A DNA stretch of 59,479 bases from Chloroflexota bacterium (GTDB taxonomy: Bacteria > Chloroflexota > Limnocylindria > Limnocylindrales > CSP1-4), in assembly GCA_021787395.1 (NCBI GenBank), contig JAJYLZ010000018.1:1-59479 (forward strand), read 5' to 3'. The position numbers and the translations under genes were made by a program. Below the pieces are notes generated by a model. The model was not told where the DNA came from. It did no database searches and worked only from the letters and a program-made list of their open reading frames with translations. Positions 17,115-24,946 of this stretch are shown in pieces (positions within the stretch are counted from its first letter, which is position 1; each line of letters starts with the position of its first letter).

Positions 17115-17273
17115 TCCGAAGAACGGTCGCGCCGGCGGCACCCAGCGGACCTCCTGTACGTTCCGGCCGGCCGCCACCGCGCGCTCGACGAGCAGCGTCA
17201 CGAACTCCCGCTGCTGCTCGGGCGTCGCCCTGCGAAGTTCGAGCTTGCGAAGGTGGAGGGCGATGCTGTCTTC
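17115..17273 (-). pseudogene. Possible serine-recombinase C-terminal remnant
   Basis: On the minus strand, 53 codons read like the C-terminal end of large serine recombinases: TPEQQREFVTLLVER, then VQEVRWVPPARPFFG. That resembles the family's typical 'TPEEQR..LLVERV....W.PP..PFF' ending. No recombinase catalytic domain precedes it. The frame is interrupted upstream by a hairpin and runs on without a stop into the tRNA. It lies immediately beside the tRNA-derived repeat, where an integrase gene end would be expected. The recognition is from pattern memory, not from a search. It could instead be a chance open frame. Confidence 0.35.
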
Positions 17274-17287
17274 GGCGCCGCCATGAA

Positions 17288-17313
17288 GGGACCCCCGCCG
17301 GAGCGGGGGTCCC
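17288..17313. terminator. 11-bp hairpin between the tRNA side and the secreted-protein gene
   Basis: GGGACCCCCGC and GCGGGGGTCCC pair perfectly around a CGGA loop, 18 bases past the stop of the minus-strand gene ending at 17332. No long T-run follows. The location suits a terminator for that gene or for read-through from the tRNA. Confidence 0.6.
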
Positions 17314-17331
17314 AAATCTGCGAAGGGCCGG

Positions 17332-17943
17332 TCAGGAGACGGGAGTTCCGTTCCAGTAGACGACCGCAGGCACGACCGCGCAGTCGAACGTCAGGCTCTG
17401 CGTCCAGATCTCGATGAGGTCACCGCGGCCGACGGCGGCGGTGATCTGGGCGAGCGTGGTGAGGTGCTCGTTCGCGGCAGCCTTGCTGGTGAACAGCACG
17501 AGCACCGGCTGCCAGGCGATGTTGAAGTCGCCTCCGCTGCCGGGCACCGCGATCAGGTGGTCGTGGCCGATGACGCCGCCGCCGTAGACGCTGGGCATGA
17601 TGGCGGCCGCTGCGCCGGCGACGAGGCCGGCGTGGTCGGGGCAGTTGAGCACGCCCATGCAGTTGAGCGTGGCGCCCTCCGTCGAGCCGACCGGGTAGAC
17701 CGGCAGGTAGATCGGCGCCCAGGCGCTCGGGTTCGTGTGGACCGGGTTGGGGGCGTGCATTGGGGTCGCCACGTAGGCGATCGTCCCGGTCGCGTCGTTG
17801 TAGACGGGCTCGACCGAGAGCTGGCCGTTGATGCGCTCGCCGCTCGGGAGGCTCGCAGCGCCGACTGAGGAGGCGCCGAGGGCGGCGCTCAGCCCCAAGG
17901 CCAAGGTGAGGGTGACGAGGATGCGCGGGATCTGTCTTGACAT
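17332..17943 (-). CDS. Secreted protein of unknown function
   Basis: This 203-residue protein is not recognised. A clear Sec signal peptide (RILVTLTLALGLSAALGASS) ends near residue 30. The mature part includes VYNDATGTIAYVATPMHAPN, a NCMGVLNCPDHAG segment with two Cys residues that could form a disulfide or bind metal, and GHDHLIAVPG. A C-terminal Cys lies in FDCAVVPAVVYW. The His/Cys pattern hints at metal binding but is not diagnostic. AGGAG lies at good spacing before ATG 17943. It lies within the segment bounded by the tRNA-derived repeats. A strong hairpin follows the stop. Confidence 0.75.
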   Translation of the reverse strand: MSRQIPRILVTLTLALGLSAALGASSVGAASLPSGERINGQLSVEPVYNDATGTIAYVATPMHAPNPVHTNPSAWAPIYLPVYPVGSTEGATLNCMGVLNCPDHAGLVAGAAAAIMPSVYGGGVIGHDHLIAVPGSGGDFNIAWQPVLVLFTSKAAANEHLTTLAQITAAVGRGDLIEIWTQSLTFDCAVVPAVVYWNGTPVS

Positions 17944-18109
17944 CGGGTGACTCCTGCGCCGCGACGGCGACTTGCTGGTTGTGGACTTGGGTGCTGTCCT
18001 CGGCGGGCTGGGCCCGCCAGTGGCGTTGCTGAACGTCGTCCTGTTGTTGAAGGACCCCCCGGGAGCGCCTGGACGCGCTGCCGCCCGGTGGCAGCGGAGC
18101 AGAATCCGC

Positions 18110-18391
18110 TCAGCCAACCTCGCTTCCGGCGGCGCCATCCCGTCCCAGCCTGGCATCGGCCAGGGCGAGCGACGTGACCACCGGAAACGGGTCCCGATCC
18201 CCGAGCAGGCAGTGAACTTCCCAGGCATGGACGAGGAGGCCCAGCCGCACGACGAAGCCGTACCAGCTCGACACGCAAGGCTCGGCCTGGAAGGCCGCCA
18301 GGCTCTCCATCACGAGGCTGGCGCTCGACGACGGGCCGTCCGGACGATCCCGGACTGCAGCCCACGTCCCGACGGAAAGGTCAGCGCTCAT
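18110..18391 (-). CDS. Small hypothetical protein (doubtful)
   Basis: This 93-residue frame has natural-looking composition, with Trp/Tyr/Phe spread evenly (VSSWYGFVVRLGLLVHAWEV) and mostly G/C third positions. There is no recognisable domain and no strong ribosome-binding site before ATG 18391. It lies between the secreted-protein gene and the NmrA gene on the same strand. If it is not real, 17944-18493 is a 550-base stretch whose only clear content is the ribosome-binding site of the secreted protein at its left end. Confidence 0.3.
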   Translation of the reverse strand: MSADLSVGTWAAVRDRPDGPSSSASLVMESLAAFQAEPCVSSWYGFVVRLGLLVHAWEVHCLLGDRDPFPVVTSLALADARLGRDGAAGSEVG

Positions 18392-18493
18392 CGGGCGTCT
18401 CGGTCAGTATCACGGTGACCCTCTCGGACCCTGCCGGGGCCGGACGGTTCGCACCCGGGCCGGCGAATGTCAGAACGAACCGGCCGCACGACG

Positions 18494-19369
18494 TCAGGCG
18501 ACCGCAGCGCGCCTGAAGGCGCCCGCGAAGTCGCGGGCGAACTGCTCGAACGAGCGTGCCGGGTGACCCGTCAGCGTTGCCACGTTGCCCGTGACCTGGC
18601 TGGCGAACCCCTCGCTGAAGCCCTCCGACAGCTCGATGAACCCGCGCGAGACCCACTCCGGGAACCCCATCGCGATCATCGACTGCAGCGAGGCCTCGCC
18701 CGGCACCGGGACATAGGTGACCTCCCTGCCGAGGACGGCCGAGAACGTGGCCGCGACTTCGTAGAACGAGATCGCCGCGGGTCCCGTCAGGACATAGCTC
18801 TGGCCTTCGTGCCCGTCCCCGGTCAGCACGGACACGGCGACGTCGACGATGTCCCGGACGTCGATCATGCCGAGCCGGCCGTCCTTCATGTCCCAGTAGA
18901 TGACGCCGTCTTTCGCGATCGTCGGGGCGGCCATCATCGTGTTCTGCATGAAGAAGGTGGGCTTGAGCATCGTCCAGGGCAGGCCGGAGGACGCGATCTC
19001 GGCCTCGGCCTGCTCGCCCTGCCCGATGATCCGGCTGCGCGGCGAGCCCCACATGGAATGGCGGACGATGTGCGGGGACCCGGCGCGCTTCGCGACGCGG
19101 ATGAAGTCGTGGACCTGCTGCGCCTGCGTCGGCCCGTTCCACGTCAGCAGGTAGACCTTGTCGACGCCGGCGATGGCCGGCTCCAGCGTTTCGGGGCGGT
19201 CCAGGTCGCCGACGACGACCTCGGCGCCCATGGCCTTCAGCGGTCCCGCCTTCGCCTCGTCGCGCACCAGTGCGCGCACGTCGACACCCGCCGCGCAGAG
19301 CGCGGAGACGAGCCCCGGGCCGGTGTTGCCGGTCGCTCCGGTGACCAGGACCTTGCCGGACGTTGCCAT
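18494..19369 (-). CDS. NmrA-like NAD(P)H-binding oxidoreductase
   Basis: This 291-residue atypical short-chain dehydrogenase belongs to the NmrA/QOR2 group. The dinucleotide-binding motif VTGATGNTGPGLV is at residues 9-21, followed by VDVRALVRDEAKAGPLKAMG and VVVGDLDRPETL. No YxxxK pair is obvious at the usual place, as in NmrA-like proteins. Relatives reduce quinones or sense the NADP redox state. AAGGAGA precedes ATG 19369. It is downstream of the small monooxygenase-like gene on the same strand with a gap of 138 bases, and the MarR regulator is divergent. This suggests a regulated response to quinones or aromatic compounds. Confidence 0.9.
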   Translation of the reverse strand: MATSGKVLVTGATGNTGPGLVSALCAAGVDVRALVRDEAKAGPLKAMGAEVVVGDLDRPETLEPAIAGVDKVYLLTWNGPTQAQQVHDFIRVAKRAGSPHIVRHSMWGSPRSRIIGQGEQAEAEIASSGLPWTMLKPTFFMQNTMMAAPTIAKDGVIYWDMKDGRLGMIDVRDIVDVAVSVLTGDGHEGQSYVLTGPAAISFYEVAATFSAVLGREVTYVPVPGEASLQSMIAMGFPEWVSRGFIELSEGFSEGFASQVTGNVATLTGHPARSFEQFARDFAGAFRRAAVA

Positions 19370-19507
19370 GGTTCGAGTCTCCTTGGTCCACCAGGTTCGA
19401 GGGCGCCCTGAGCTGATCGCCCGGGCGGCTGCGACTCCGGCGGGAAGTTGGGGCCCCGACGGCCGCCCGCCGATCGAGACGGGCAGGCGGCCTCAGATCA
19501 GCACGGA

Positions 19508-19777
19508 TCAGGCGCGCTGGGCGAACCAGATGGTGGGCGCCCCCACAACGCCGGCGTCGTGCATCGCGCTTCGCAGCTCGGGGCTGGCCGCGAACGCCTG
19601 CGCCGCTTCGAGGGTCGCGAAGTCGTGGGTGACCGTGATCTCGTTGGGGTTGTCGGCGGCCTGGTACACGGCGTCCGCCTGAACGCCCAGCGTCCTCGCC
19701 TTCGGCCGGAAGGCGTCGTAGACCTGGCGCCATGCCGCGTAGTCGGCAGCCTGATGTCGCACGAAGAGCGTGGCCAT
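19508..19777 (-). CDS. Small dimeric alpha/beta-barrel (ABM-like) protein
   Basis: This 89-residue cytoplasmic protein looks like the ferredoxin-like dimeric alpha/beta barrel family (antibiotic biosynthesis monooxygenase/cyclase-like). It opens LFVRHQAADYAAWRQVYDAF, then has DAVYQAADNPNEITVTHDFA and ends in an AAQAF...ELRSAMHDAGV helix. Relatives act as cofactor-free monooxygenases or as stress-induced proteins of unknown activity. AGGAG precedes ATG 19777. The gene is divergent from marR-type gene 19921. A consensus sigma-70 promoter (TTGACA, 16 bases, TACAGT) drives it, overlapped by candidate operator half-sites. It is probably cotranscribed with the NmrA-like gene. Confidence 0.8.
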   Translation of the reverse strand: MATLFVRHQAADYAAWRQVYDAFRPKARTLGVQADAVYQAADNPNEITVTHDFATLEAAQAFAASPELRSAMHDAGVVGAPTIWFAQRA

Positions 19778-19838
19778 GATGGTGGCTCCTGTCGCCGAAG
19801 ACCGCGGGGGGGACGTCTCACCGTCGGTCCTGTCACCT

Positions 19839-19866
19839 ACTGTAACCGCACTTACTGTCTTGTCAA
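19839..19866 (-). promoter_or_regulatory. Consensus sigma-70 promoter for the ABM/NmrA genes
   Basis: Read on the minus strand, TTGACA (19861-19866) and TACAGT (19839-19844) are separated by 16 bases. This is the closest match to the sigma-70 consensus noticed in the window, and it sits in a locally AT-richer stretch. The predicted leader is about 55 bases. Confidence 0.7.
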
Positions 19867-19884
19867 TAGATGCTCTTGCAGTAA
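19852..19884. promoter_or_regulatory. Candidate MarR operator (TTACTG ... CAGTAA)
   Basis: Inverted hexamers TTACTG (19852-19857) and CAGTAA (19879-19884) flank the -35 box of the minus-strand promoter. A further related half-site CTGTAA sits at 19840-19845. Binding by the divergently encoded MarR protein would block both directions. Confidence 0.45.
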
Positions 19885-19908
19885 TTGCGAGCGCAGAGTA
19901 TTCCGTGG

Positions 19909-19914
19909 TACCCT
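19909..19914 (+). promoter_or_regulatory. -10 box TACCCT of the MarR gene
   Basis: TACCCT ends six bases before ATG 19921. A weak -35 candidate TTGCGA lies about 18 bases upstream. The geometry predicts a leaderless transcript. Confidence 0.5.
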
Positions 19915-19920
19915 CCGCCC

Positions 19921-20403
19921 ATGGAGCACAACGACGACCCCACTCGACCCGCCACAAGGTGGGCCGATGCCTGGCGCGGCGTGCTGTTCGCGAACGCCAA
20001 GGTGCTGCGGATCGCCGAGCGCGACCTCGTTGAGCGCGAGGGGTTTCCGATCGCCTGGCTCGACGTGCTGGCCCAGCTGTACGACGCCCCCGGCAACGGG
20101 CTGCGGATGCAGGAACTCGAAGAGCGATCGCTCTTCACGCGGAGCGGCCTCACGCGGCTGGTGGATCGCATCGAGGCGGCGGGGCTCGTCCGCCGGGAGC
20201 CGGTCCCCGGCGACCGACGCGGCGTCAGAGTCGTCCTGACACCCGAAGGGCGGAGGCGACACGACCGCGCGTTCGTCGAGCACATGCGCGTCATCGAGCG
20301 CGAGTTCGGCGGCCGGCTCACGCCGGCCGAGCAGCAGGCGGTGGCCGATGCCCTCGCGGGCTTCTGGCACGACGACCAAGAGAGTCCGGCGGCCGCCGGG
20401 TAG
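19921..20403 (+). CDS. MarR-family transcriptional regulator
   Basis: This 160-residue winged-helix regulator shows the MarR pattern: IAWLDVLAQLYDAPGNGLRM, the recognition segment LTRLVDRIEAAGLVRREPVP, and the wing with DRRGVRVVLTPEGRR. MarR proteins are dimers released from DNA by phenolic ligands or Cys oxidation. No Cys is present here, so a ligand is more likely than oxidation. It is divergent from the ABM-like and NmrA-like genes across a 143-base region with inverted half-sites, which it most likely represses. The start is fixed by the -10 box six bases upstream; an in-frame codon at 19885 would place the promoter inside the gene. Confidence 0.9.
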   Translation: MEHNDDPTRPATRWADAWRGVLFANAKVLRIAERDLVEREGFPIAWLDVLAQLYDAPGNGLRMQELEERSLFTRSGLTRLVDRIEAAGLVRREPVPGDRRGVRVVLTPEGRRRHDRAFVEHMRVIEREFGGRLTPAEQQAVADALAGFWHDDQESPAAAG

Positions 20404-20603
20404 GTCGACGTCGCGCAGCCAGCCGCCTGCGGAGTGTGCTCGGAGCATCGATCGTTCGATGTCCTCGGCGGCGCCGGCGCGCAGTCTGCGCCCGCGGCTA
20501 GACGCCTGGGTCCTGCTGCCACGACGACTGTCGCGGCGCAGCCTCCGCGCTTGATCCCCAAGCGGGCCGTCCGACTGGCCATCTGCGACGCGGCTCGAAG
20601 AAC

Positions 20604-20621
20604 GTTGACGAGTTCGTCAAC
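20604..20621. promoter_or_regulatory. 18-base perfect palindrome (orphan operator?)
   Basis: GTTGACGA-GT-TCGTCAAC is a perfect 8-bp inverted repeat with a 2-base centre. It includes a TTGACG that could be a -35 box, the arrangement seen where TetR-type repressors overlap a promoter. It lies between two converging genes, where no promoter is needed. Confidence 0.45.
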
Positions 20622-20656
20622 ACCGTCGGCCACAGTAGTTGGCAGCGTGCGCTCGG

Positions 20657-20674
20657 ATCCCTCCGGGCGCGCCA
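20657..20674 (+). repeat. att-like direct repeat, copy 2
   Basis: This is an exact copy of the last 18 bases of tRNA-Arg, ending at CCA. Similarity stops on both sides, and no other tRNA part is present. With 17058-17075 it bounds a 3.6-kb segment. Confidence 0.6.
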
Positions 20675-20734
20675 CGGCCCCGCGTCGCGACATCGGCGGC
20701 AGATCGGTCAGCCAATCGCGCCCGACCTGAGTGG

Positions 20735-23035
20735 CTACTCCCTCGACGATGCGATCCAGGCGGCGATCCGTGCTCGTGAGTCGAACCCGAGCTTGTTCAG
20801 GATGCTGCGGACGTGCGTGTCCACGGTGTACTCGGAGATGAACAGGCGCGCGCCGATCTCCTTGTTGGTCAGGCCGTCGGCGACGAGCCGGGCGACCTCC
20901 TGCTCGCGCGGCGAGAGCGGTCCTCCGGCGGCGCGCGCGGACGGCGCCGCTGCGACGTCCATCGACCCGCCGAGGGCGAGCCGCACCGCTGCGTCCCGGT
21001 CCAGGCGAGCCCCCGCGTCGCGGGCCGCCTGGTACCGGCCGCCACCCAGCGCCGTCCTCGCGGACGCGGCCGCCCGCTCCACCAGGGGCGCGAGGAACGG
21101 CATGACGTGCGCGCCGGCCCCGGTGCGCATCGCTTCCCCGGCGCCCAGCAGCTGGGCCGCCACCGGCTCATTCCCCGCTCCCGCCTTGAGGCAGCCCGCA
21201 GCCTCGAGCAGATACGCCAGCTGCACGCGGTCGTCCAACCGGTACGCGAGCTCGATGGCCTCGGCCAGCAGCGACGCCGAAGCGCCCAGATCCCCGGCGA
21301 CGAGCGCGGCCGTCCCGAGGTTCAGCAGCCAGACCTTGAGCGTGTAGAGGTCCCCCACCTCCCGGCTGAGCCGGATGCCCTCGAGCGATGCTGCCGTCGC
21401 CGCCTCCACGTCACCCGCGAAGAACCCAGCGAGCGCCCGTGCCTGGAGCAGGGCCTGGGCAGCGCCCTTGTCCTCGACGAGGCCCGAAACGCCTTGGGCC
21501 TCGTCGATGAGGCGCCCGGCAGTGGACGGGTCGCCCGCCATGTTCGCCGCGACCGAGGCCATCGACAGAGAGGCCACGAGCGCGCCGTCCCGGCCGGCTG
21601 CGCGATCCGCCGCCACCGCGCGCTCGAGGGACGGCATCGCCGCGATCGGGTCCACGAGCAGTACGTGGAGGAACCCGCGCAGGTACTCGCCTCGGGCCTG
21701 CGCATCCTGGTGCGCCACGCCCAGCTCGAGGAGCTGGTCCAGCCAGCGCACACCCTCCGTCGTGGCGTGCGTGGCCCAGAACCCCCGCAGGGACAAGGCG
21801 AGGCCCAGTCCGAGCGACCCGTCGCCACGGTCGATGCAGTGCCGCAGGATGGACCGGATGGTGTCGATCTCGAGGTCCAGCCAGTCGAGCCATGCTCCGA
21901 GGTCGTACTGGGGGTCCTCCCAGCCGCTCTGACACCGAGCGACGAAATACGACTCGCAGCGACCCTCGACGGCGGCCTCCTCGCCGGCGTCGCGCAACTG
22001 GAGCCGGGCGAACTCGCGCATGGTCTCGTGGAGGCGGTAGCAGGCAACACCCCGTGCCACGTCGGCTGCCACCAGGGACTTGTCCACGAGCGATGCGACG
22101 AGGTCGAGCGCGTCCCGCCGCGAGACGTCGCCGGCGGCGCACACGGCCTCGACGTCGTCGAGCGTGAACCGACCGGCAAACACGGACATGCGCCGCAGGA
22201 GCGTCCGCTCGTCGGGCGTCAGCAGGTCGTGGCTCCACTCGACGGCCAGGCGCAGCGTCTGATGCCGGGGCAGCGTCCCGCGTCCCGTACCCGTGAGCAG
22301 GCCGAAGCGGTCGGCCAGGCGGTCCCGGATCTGCTCGACCGCGAGGACCCGCGTCCGCACGGCGGCGAGCTCGATGGCGAGCGGCAGGCCGTCGAGACGG
22401 CGACACACCTCGATGACCGCCCCCCGGTTGGCGTCTGAGAGCACGAACCCGCCCGATGCCGCCGAGGCCCGCTCGACGAACAGCTCGACCGACTCGTTGA
22501 GGCGCAGCAGCTCGAGCGGCTCATCCGGCGCGGCACGCGGCAGCTCGAGTGGCGGGACCGGCAGGAGATGCTCACCGGGCACCGCGAGCGGCTGGCGGCT
22601 GGTGGCGATCACCCGCACGCCCGGTGCCACCCTGAGGATGTCGGACACCAGCGCGCCGGCGGCATCGAGCAGGTGCTCGCAGTTGTCGACGAGCAGGAGC
22701 AGCTCCTTGTCCTTCAGGTAGGAGAGCACGACGGCGCGTGGGCCGGTCGCCGCCTGGTCGCGCAGATCCAGCGCCGCGAGAACGGCATTCGGGACGAGCC
22801 CCGGGTCCCGCACGTCGGCCAGCTCCACGAGGTGTGCGCCACCCGGGAACGCCCGAGCCAGCTCGGTGGCGCCCCGGATGGCGAGCCGCGTCTTGCCGAC
22901 GCCTCCCGGGCCGACGAGCGTGACCAGGCGGGCGGCAGCGAGCTTCGTCCGCAGCTCTCCGAGCGCGTGGCGACGGCCGATGAAGCTGGACGCCTCGGCC
23001 GGGAGATTGCCGGGGCGGCGAAGGGGCCTGGCCAT
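20735..23035 (-). CDS. LuxR-family regulator with AAA-type ATPase domain
   Basis: This 766-residue regulator is of the LAL/AfsR-like type. It opens with SSFIGRRHALGELRTKL and Walker A GPGGVGKTRLA near residue 40. LLLLVDNCEHLLDAA serves as Walker B, and ATSRQPLAVPGEHLLPVPPL and CRRLDGLPLAIELAA follow as in STAND ATPases. The middle is helical and repeat-rich. The last 60 residues are a LuxR helix-turn-helix (LSPREQEVARLVADGLTNKEIGARL). ATP-dependent oligomerisation on ligand binding is expected for the family. ATG 23035 is preferred because a TACCGT -10 box lies 10 bases upstream. It is divergent from the DUF4386/oxidoreductase pair, its most likely target. Confidence 0.92.
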   Translation of the reverse strand: MARPLRRPGNLPAEASSFIGRRHALGELRTKLAAARLVTLVGPGGVGKTRLAIRGATELARAFPGGAHLVELADVRDPGLVPNAVLAALDLRDQAATGPRAVVLSYLKDKELLLLVDNCEHLLDAAGALVSDILRVAPGVRVIATSRQPLAVPGEHLLPVPPLELPRAAPDEPLELLRLNESVELFVERASAASGGFVLSDANRGAVIEVCRRLDGLPLAIELAAVRTRVLAVEQIRDRLADRFGLLTGTGRGTLPRHQTLRLAVEWSHDLLTPDERTLLRRMSVFAGRFTLDDVEAVCAAGDVSRRDALDLVASLVDKSLVAADVARGVACYRLHETMREFARLQLRDAGEEAAVEGRCESYFVARCQSGWEDPQYDLGAWLDWLDLEIDTIRSILRHCIDRGDGSLGLGLALSLRGFWATHATTEGVRWLDQLLELGVAHQDAQARGEYLRGFLHVLLVDPIAAMPSLERAVAADRAAGRDGALVASLSMASVAANMAGDPSTAGRLIDEAQGVSGLVEDKGAAQALLQARALAGFFAGDVEAATAASLEGIRLSREVGDLYTLKVWLLNLGTAALVAGDLGASASLLAEAIELAYRLDDRVQLAYLLEAAGCLKAGAGNEPVAAQLLGAGEAMRTGAGAHVMPFLAPLVERAAASARTALGGGRYQAARDAGARLDRDAAVRLALGGSMDVAAAPSARAAGGPLSPREQEVARLVADGLTNKEIGARLFISEYTVDTHVRSILNKLGFDSRARIAAWIASSRE

Positions 23036-23045
23036 GGTTGCCAGC

Positions 23046-23051
23046 ACGGTA
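23046..23051 (-). promoter_or_regulatory. -10 box TACCGT of the LuxR gene
   Basis: On the minus strand TACCGT lies 10 bases before ATG 23035, so the leader would be absent or very short. Confidence 0.4.
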
Positions 23052-23144
23052 CACGGGTGGCGACGGGCGCTGCCGGGCCATCGATCACCACGCGCTCACG
23101 ATCGGATCACGAATTCCCCCGATGGCGGGGCGGGACCCTCTCCC

Positions 23145-23150
23145 TAGCGT
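23145..23150 (+). promoter_or_regulatory. -10 box TAGCGT of the DUF4386 gene
   Basis: TAGCGT lies 42 bases before ATG 23193. The leader then contains the ribosome-binding site GGAGACAAGG. Confidence 0.4.
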
Positions 23151-23192
23151 GATGGGCACACGGGCGGCACGCCCGCGACGAAGGAGACAAGG

Positions 23193-23927
23193 ATGGATGC
23201 GTACCGGAAGCCGGCGGCCGCCGCCGGCGTGCTGTTCATCGTCGCGACGGTGGCAGACGTGATCTCGAGGGTGGCGTTCCTGACGCCGGTGCTGGGTGCG
23301 GCCGATCCCTTGGCTGCCGTCTCGGCGAATGAGGCCCGGATCGCGCTGGGCGCCCTGCTGTTGTTCGTCGGGGCCGCCGCGGCTGCCGGGATCGCCATCG
23401 CGATGTACCCGGTCCTGCGCCGGCACGGCGAGGGGCTGGCGCTCGGGTCCGTCGGCTTCCGGCTCATCGAGGGGGCGTTCTACCTCGGGATCCCCGTGTG
23501 CCTGCTGATCCTGGTGGCCATTGGCAAGCAGGCTGTCACGAGCGGTGATCAGGCGGCGTTCACGGGGGCGGCGGCGCTCGTGCTCGCGGCGCGCGAGGCG
23601 CTGGGCCAGGTCGGGGTCCTGGCGTTCGCCGTTGGGGCCACCATGTACTACTGGCTGTTCTACCGGTCGCGCCTCGTCCCGCGCTGGCTGTCGGCCTGGG
23701 GACTCGTGGCGATCGCATCACTCGTGGTCTCGGTGGTCCTGGTCCTCTCCGGCGTCGTCGAGCCCATGTCGCCGCCCCAGGTCCTCCTCGCGCTCCCCAT
23801 CGGCGTGCAGGAGATGGTCATGGCCGGCTGGCTGATCGCCAAGGGGTTCCGCCCTGCAGGCACGGTCGCGCACGGCGCGCTGGTCGAGGCCGACCTCGCC
23901 GCCAGCGTGCAGGCAACGGCGGCATGA
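23193..23927 (+). CDS. DUF4386 family membrane protein
   Basis: This 244-residue integral membrane protein has about six hydrophobic helices and matches the DUF4386 pattern. It opens with a Tyr-Arg-Lys-Pro-Ala-Ala-Ala-Ala-Gly start and a VLFIVATVADVISR first helix. It has MYPVLRRHGEGLALGSVGFR after the third helix, MYYWLFYRSRLVPRWLSAWG in the middle, and PIGVQEMVMAGWLIAKGF at the end. The function of DUF4386 proteins is not known; they are often next to regulators and oxidoreductases. GGAGACAAGG precedes ATG 23193. The stop overlaps the next start (ATGA), so it is coupled to the oxidoreductase. The LuxR regulator is divergent. Confidence 0.88.
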   Translation: MDAYRKPAAAAGVLFIVATVADVISRVAFLTPVLGAADPLAAVSANEARIALGALLLFVGAAAAAGIAIAMYPVLRRHGEGLALGSVGFRLIEGAFYLGIPVCLLILVAIGKQAVTSGDQAAFTGAAALVLAAREALGQVGVLAFAVGATMYYWLFYRSRLVPRWLSAWGLVAIASLVVSVVLVLSGVVEPMSPPQVLLALPIGVQEMVMAGWLIAKGFRPAGTVAHGALVEADLAASVQATAA

Positions 23928-24859
23928 TCACCATGAAGGCTGCCGTGTGCCGGCGCTACGGCCCCCCTGAGGTCCTCCGGATCGCGGACGTGCCCCGACC
24001 CGTCCCTGCCGCCGACGAGATCCTGGTGCGGGTGCGGGCTTCGAGCGTCAACTCCAGTGACTGGTACGTGCGGAGCGGCGTCCGCCGGTCGCCCCTGGCC
24101 GTCCAGGTCCCGTTCCGGCTCCTCGTCGGCCTTCGTCGCCCGAGGCAGCCGATCCTCGGCCTGGTCCTGGCCGGCGAAGTCGTGGAGACGGGCAGCGCCG
24201 TCACGGCGTTCCGGGCGGGCGAGCGCGTGTGGGCGTTCACCAAGCTCCGGTTCGGTGCCTACGCGGAGTACGCCTGCGTGAAGGAGCACAGCACCGTCGC
24301 TGCGGCTCCTGCCAATGCCTCGGACGAGGATGCGGCGGCGATGCTCTACGGCGGCATGATGGCCATCCACTACCTGCGGCGGGGCCGGCTCGGCCCTGGG
24401 CAGCGCGTGCTGGTCTACGGAGCCTCCGGGGCCGTCGGGACCGCGGCGGTGCAGCTGGCGACGCACGCGGGTGCCGACGTGGTCGGGGTCTGCGGCCCCG
24501 CGAACGCCGACCTCGTGGCGTCCCTTGGTGCGACGCGGGTCCTTGACTACACGAGCAGCGACGCGCTGCCGGCCGGGATGGCGTTCGATCTCGTGCTGGA
24601 CGCGGTCGGAAAGCGCAGAACGTCCGCGCTTAAGGCGGCCTGCCGGCGAGCGCTGGCCCCGGGCGGGAGGTATGTGTCGGTCGACGACGGCACCCCGGAC
24701 TTCCCGGCCTCCGACCTCGCCCGCCTTGCGCAGCTGGCCGACGACCGCGTGATCGAGCCGGTCGTGGATCGCGTCTACCCGCTGGAGTGGATCGCGGAGG
24801 CCCACCGGTACGTGGAGGCGGACCACAAGCGCGGCAACGTCGTGGTCACCTTGGCCTGA
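23924..24859 (+). CDS. NAD(P)-dependent medium-chain alcohol dehydrogenase/quinone oxidoreductase
   Basis: This 311-residue zinc-independent MDR enzyme starts with KAAVCRRYGPPEVLRIADVP. It has the GroES-like N-domain segment ILVRVRASSVNSSDWYVRSG and ILGLVLAGEVVETGSAVTAF. The Rossmann motif YGASGAVGTAAVQLA lies near residue 164. The structural-zinc Cys cluster is absent, which points to the quinone-oxidoreductase branch that reduces quinones or enones with NAD(P)H. It overlaps the DUF4386 stop by four bases. ATG 23933 is an alternative start. A pair of GC-rich hairpins follows the stop (24871-24886 and 24921-24946). Confidence 0.92.
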   Translation: MITMKAAVCRRYGPPEVLRIADVPRPVPAADEILVRVRASSVNSSDWYVRSGVRRSPLAVQVPFRLLVGLRRPRQPILGLVLAGEVVETGSAVTAFRAGERVWAFTKLRFGAYAEYACVKEHSTVAAAPANASDEDAAAMLYGGMMAIHYLRRGRLGPGQRVLVYGASGAVGTAAVQLATHAGADVVGVCGPANADLVASLGATRVLDYTSSDALPAGMAFDLVLDAVGKRRTSALKAACRRALAPGGRYVSVDDGTPDFPASDLARLAQLADDRVIEPVVDRVYPLEWIAEAHRYVEADHKRGNVVVTLA

Positions 24860-24920
24860 GCGCGGCGCGTTGGCGGTCTCGCCAAGCCCGAGACCGCAGG
24901 TCGGTGGTGTTGTTGTTCTC

Positions 24921-24946
24921 GCGCGCCCGACGCCCGCCGGGCGCGC
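24921..24946. terminator. 9-bp GC hairpin after the oxidoreductase
   Basis: GCGCGCCCG and CGGGCGCGC pair perfectly around an 8-base loop, 61 bases past the stop. A smaller hairpin TTGGCG-GTCT-CGCCAA precedes it at 24871-24886. No T-run follows, so termination efficiency is uncertain. Confidence 0.45.

Larger units (their letters stand above)
20404..20734. other. Convergent intergenic region with island edge
   Basis: This 331-bp gap lies between the ends of the MarR gene and the LuxR gene. It contains an 18-base palindrome (20604-20621) and the second copy of the tRNA-derived repeat (20657-20674). No gene is seen. Confidence 0.6.
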
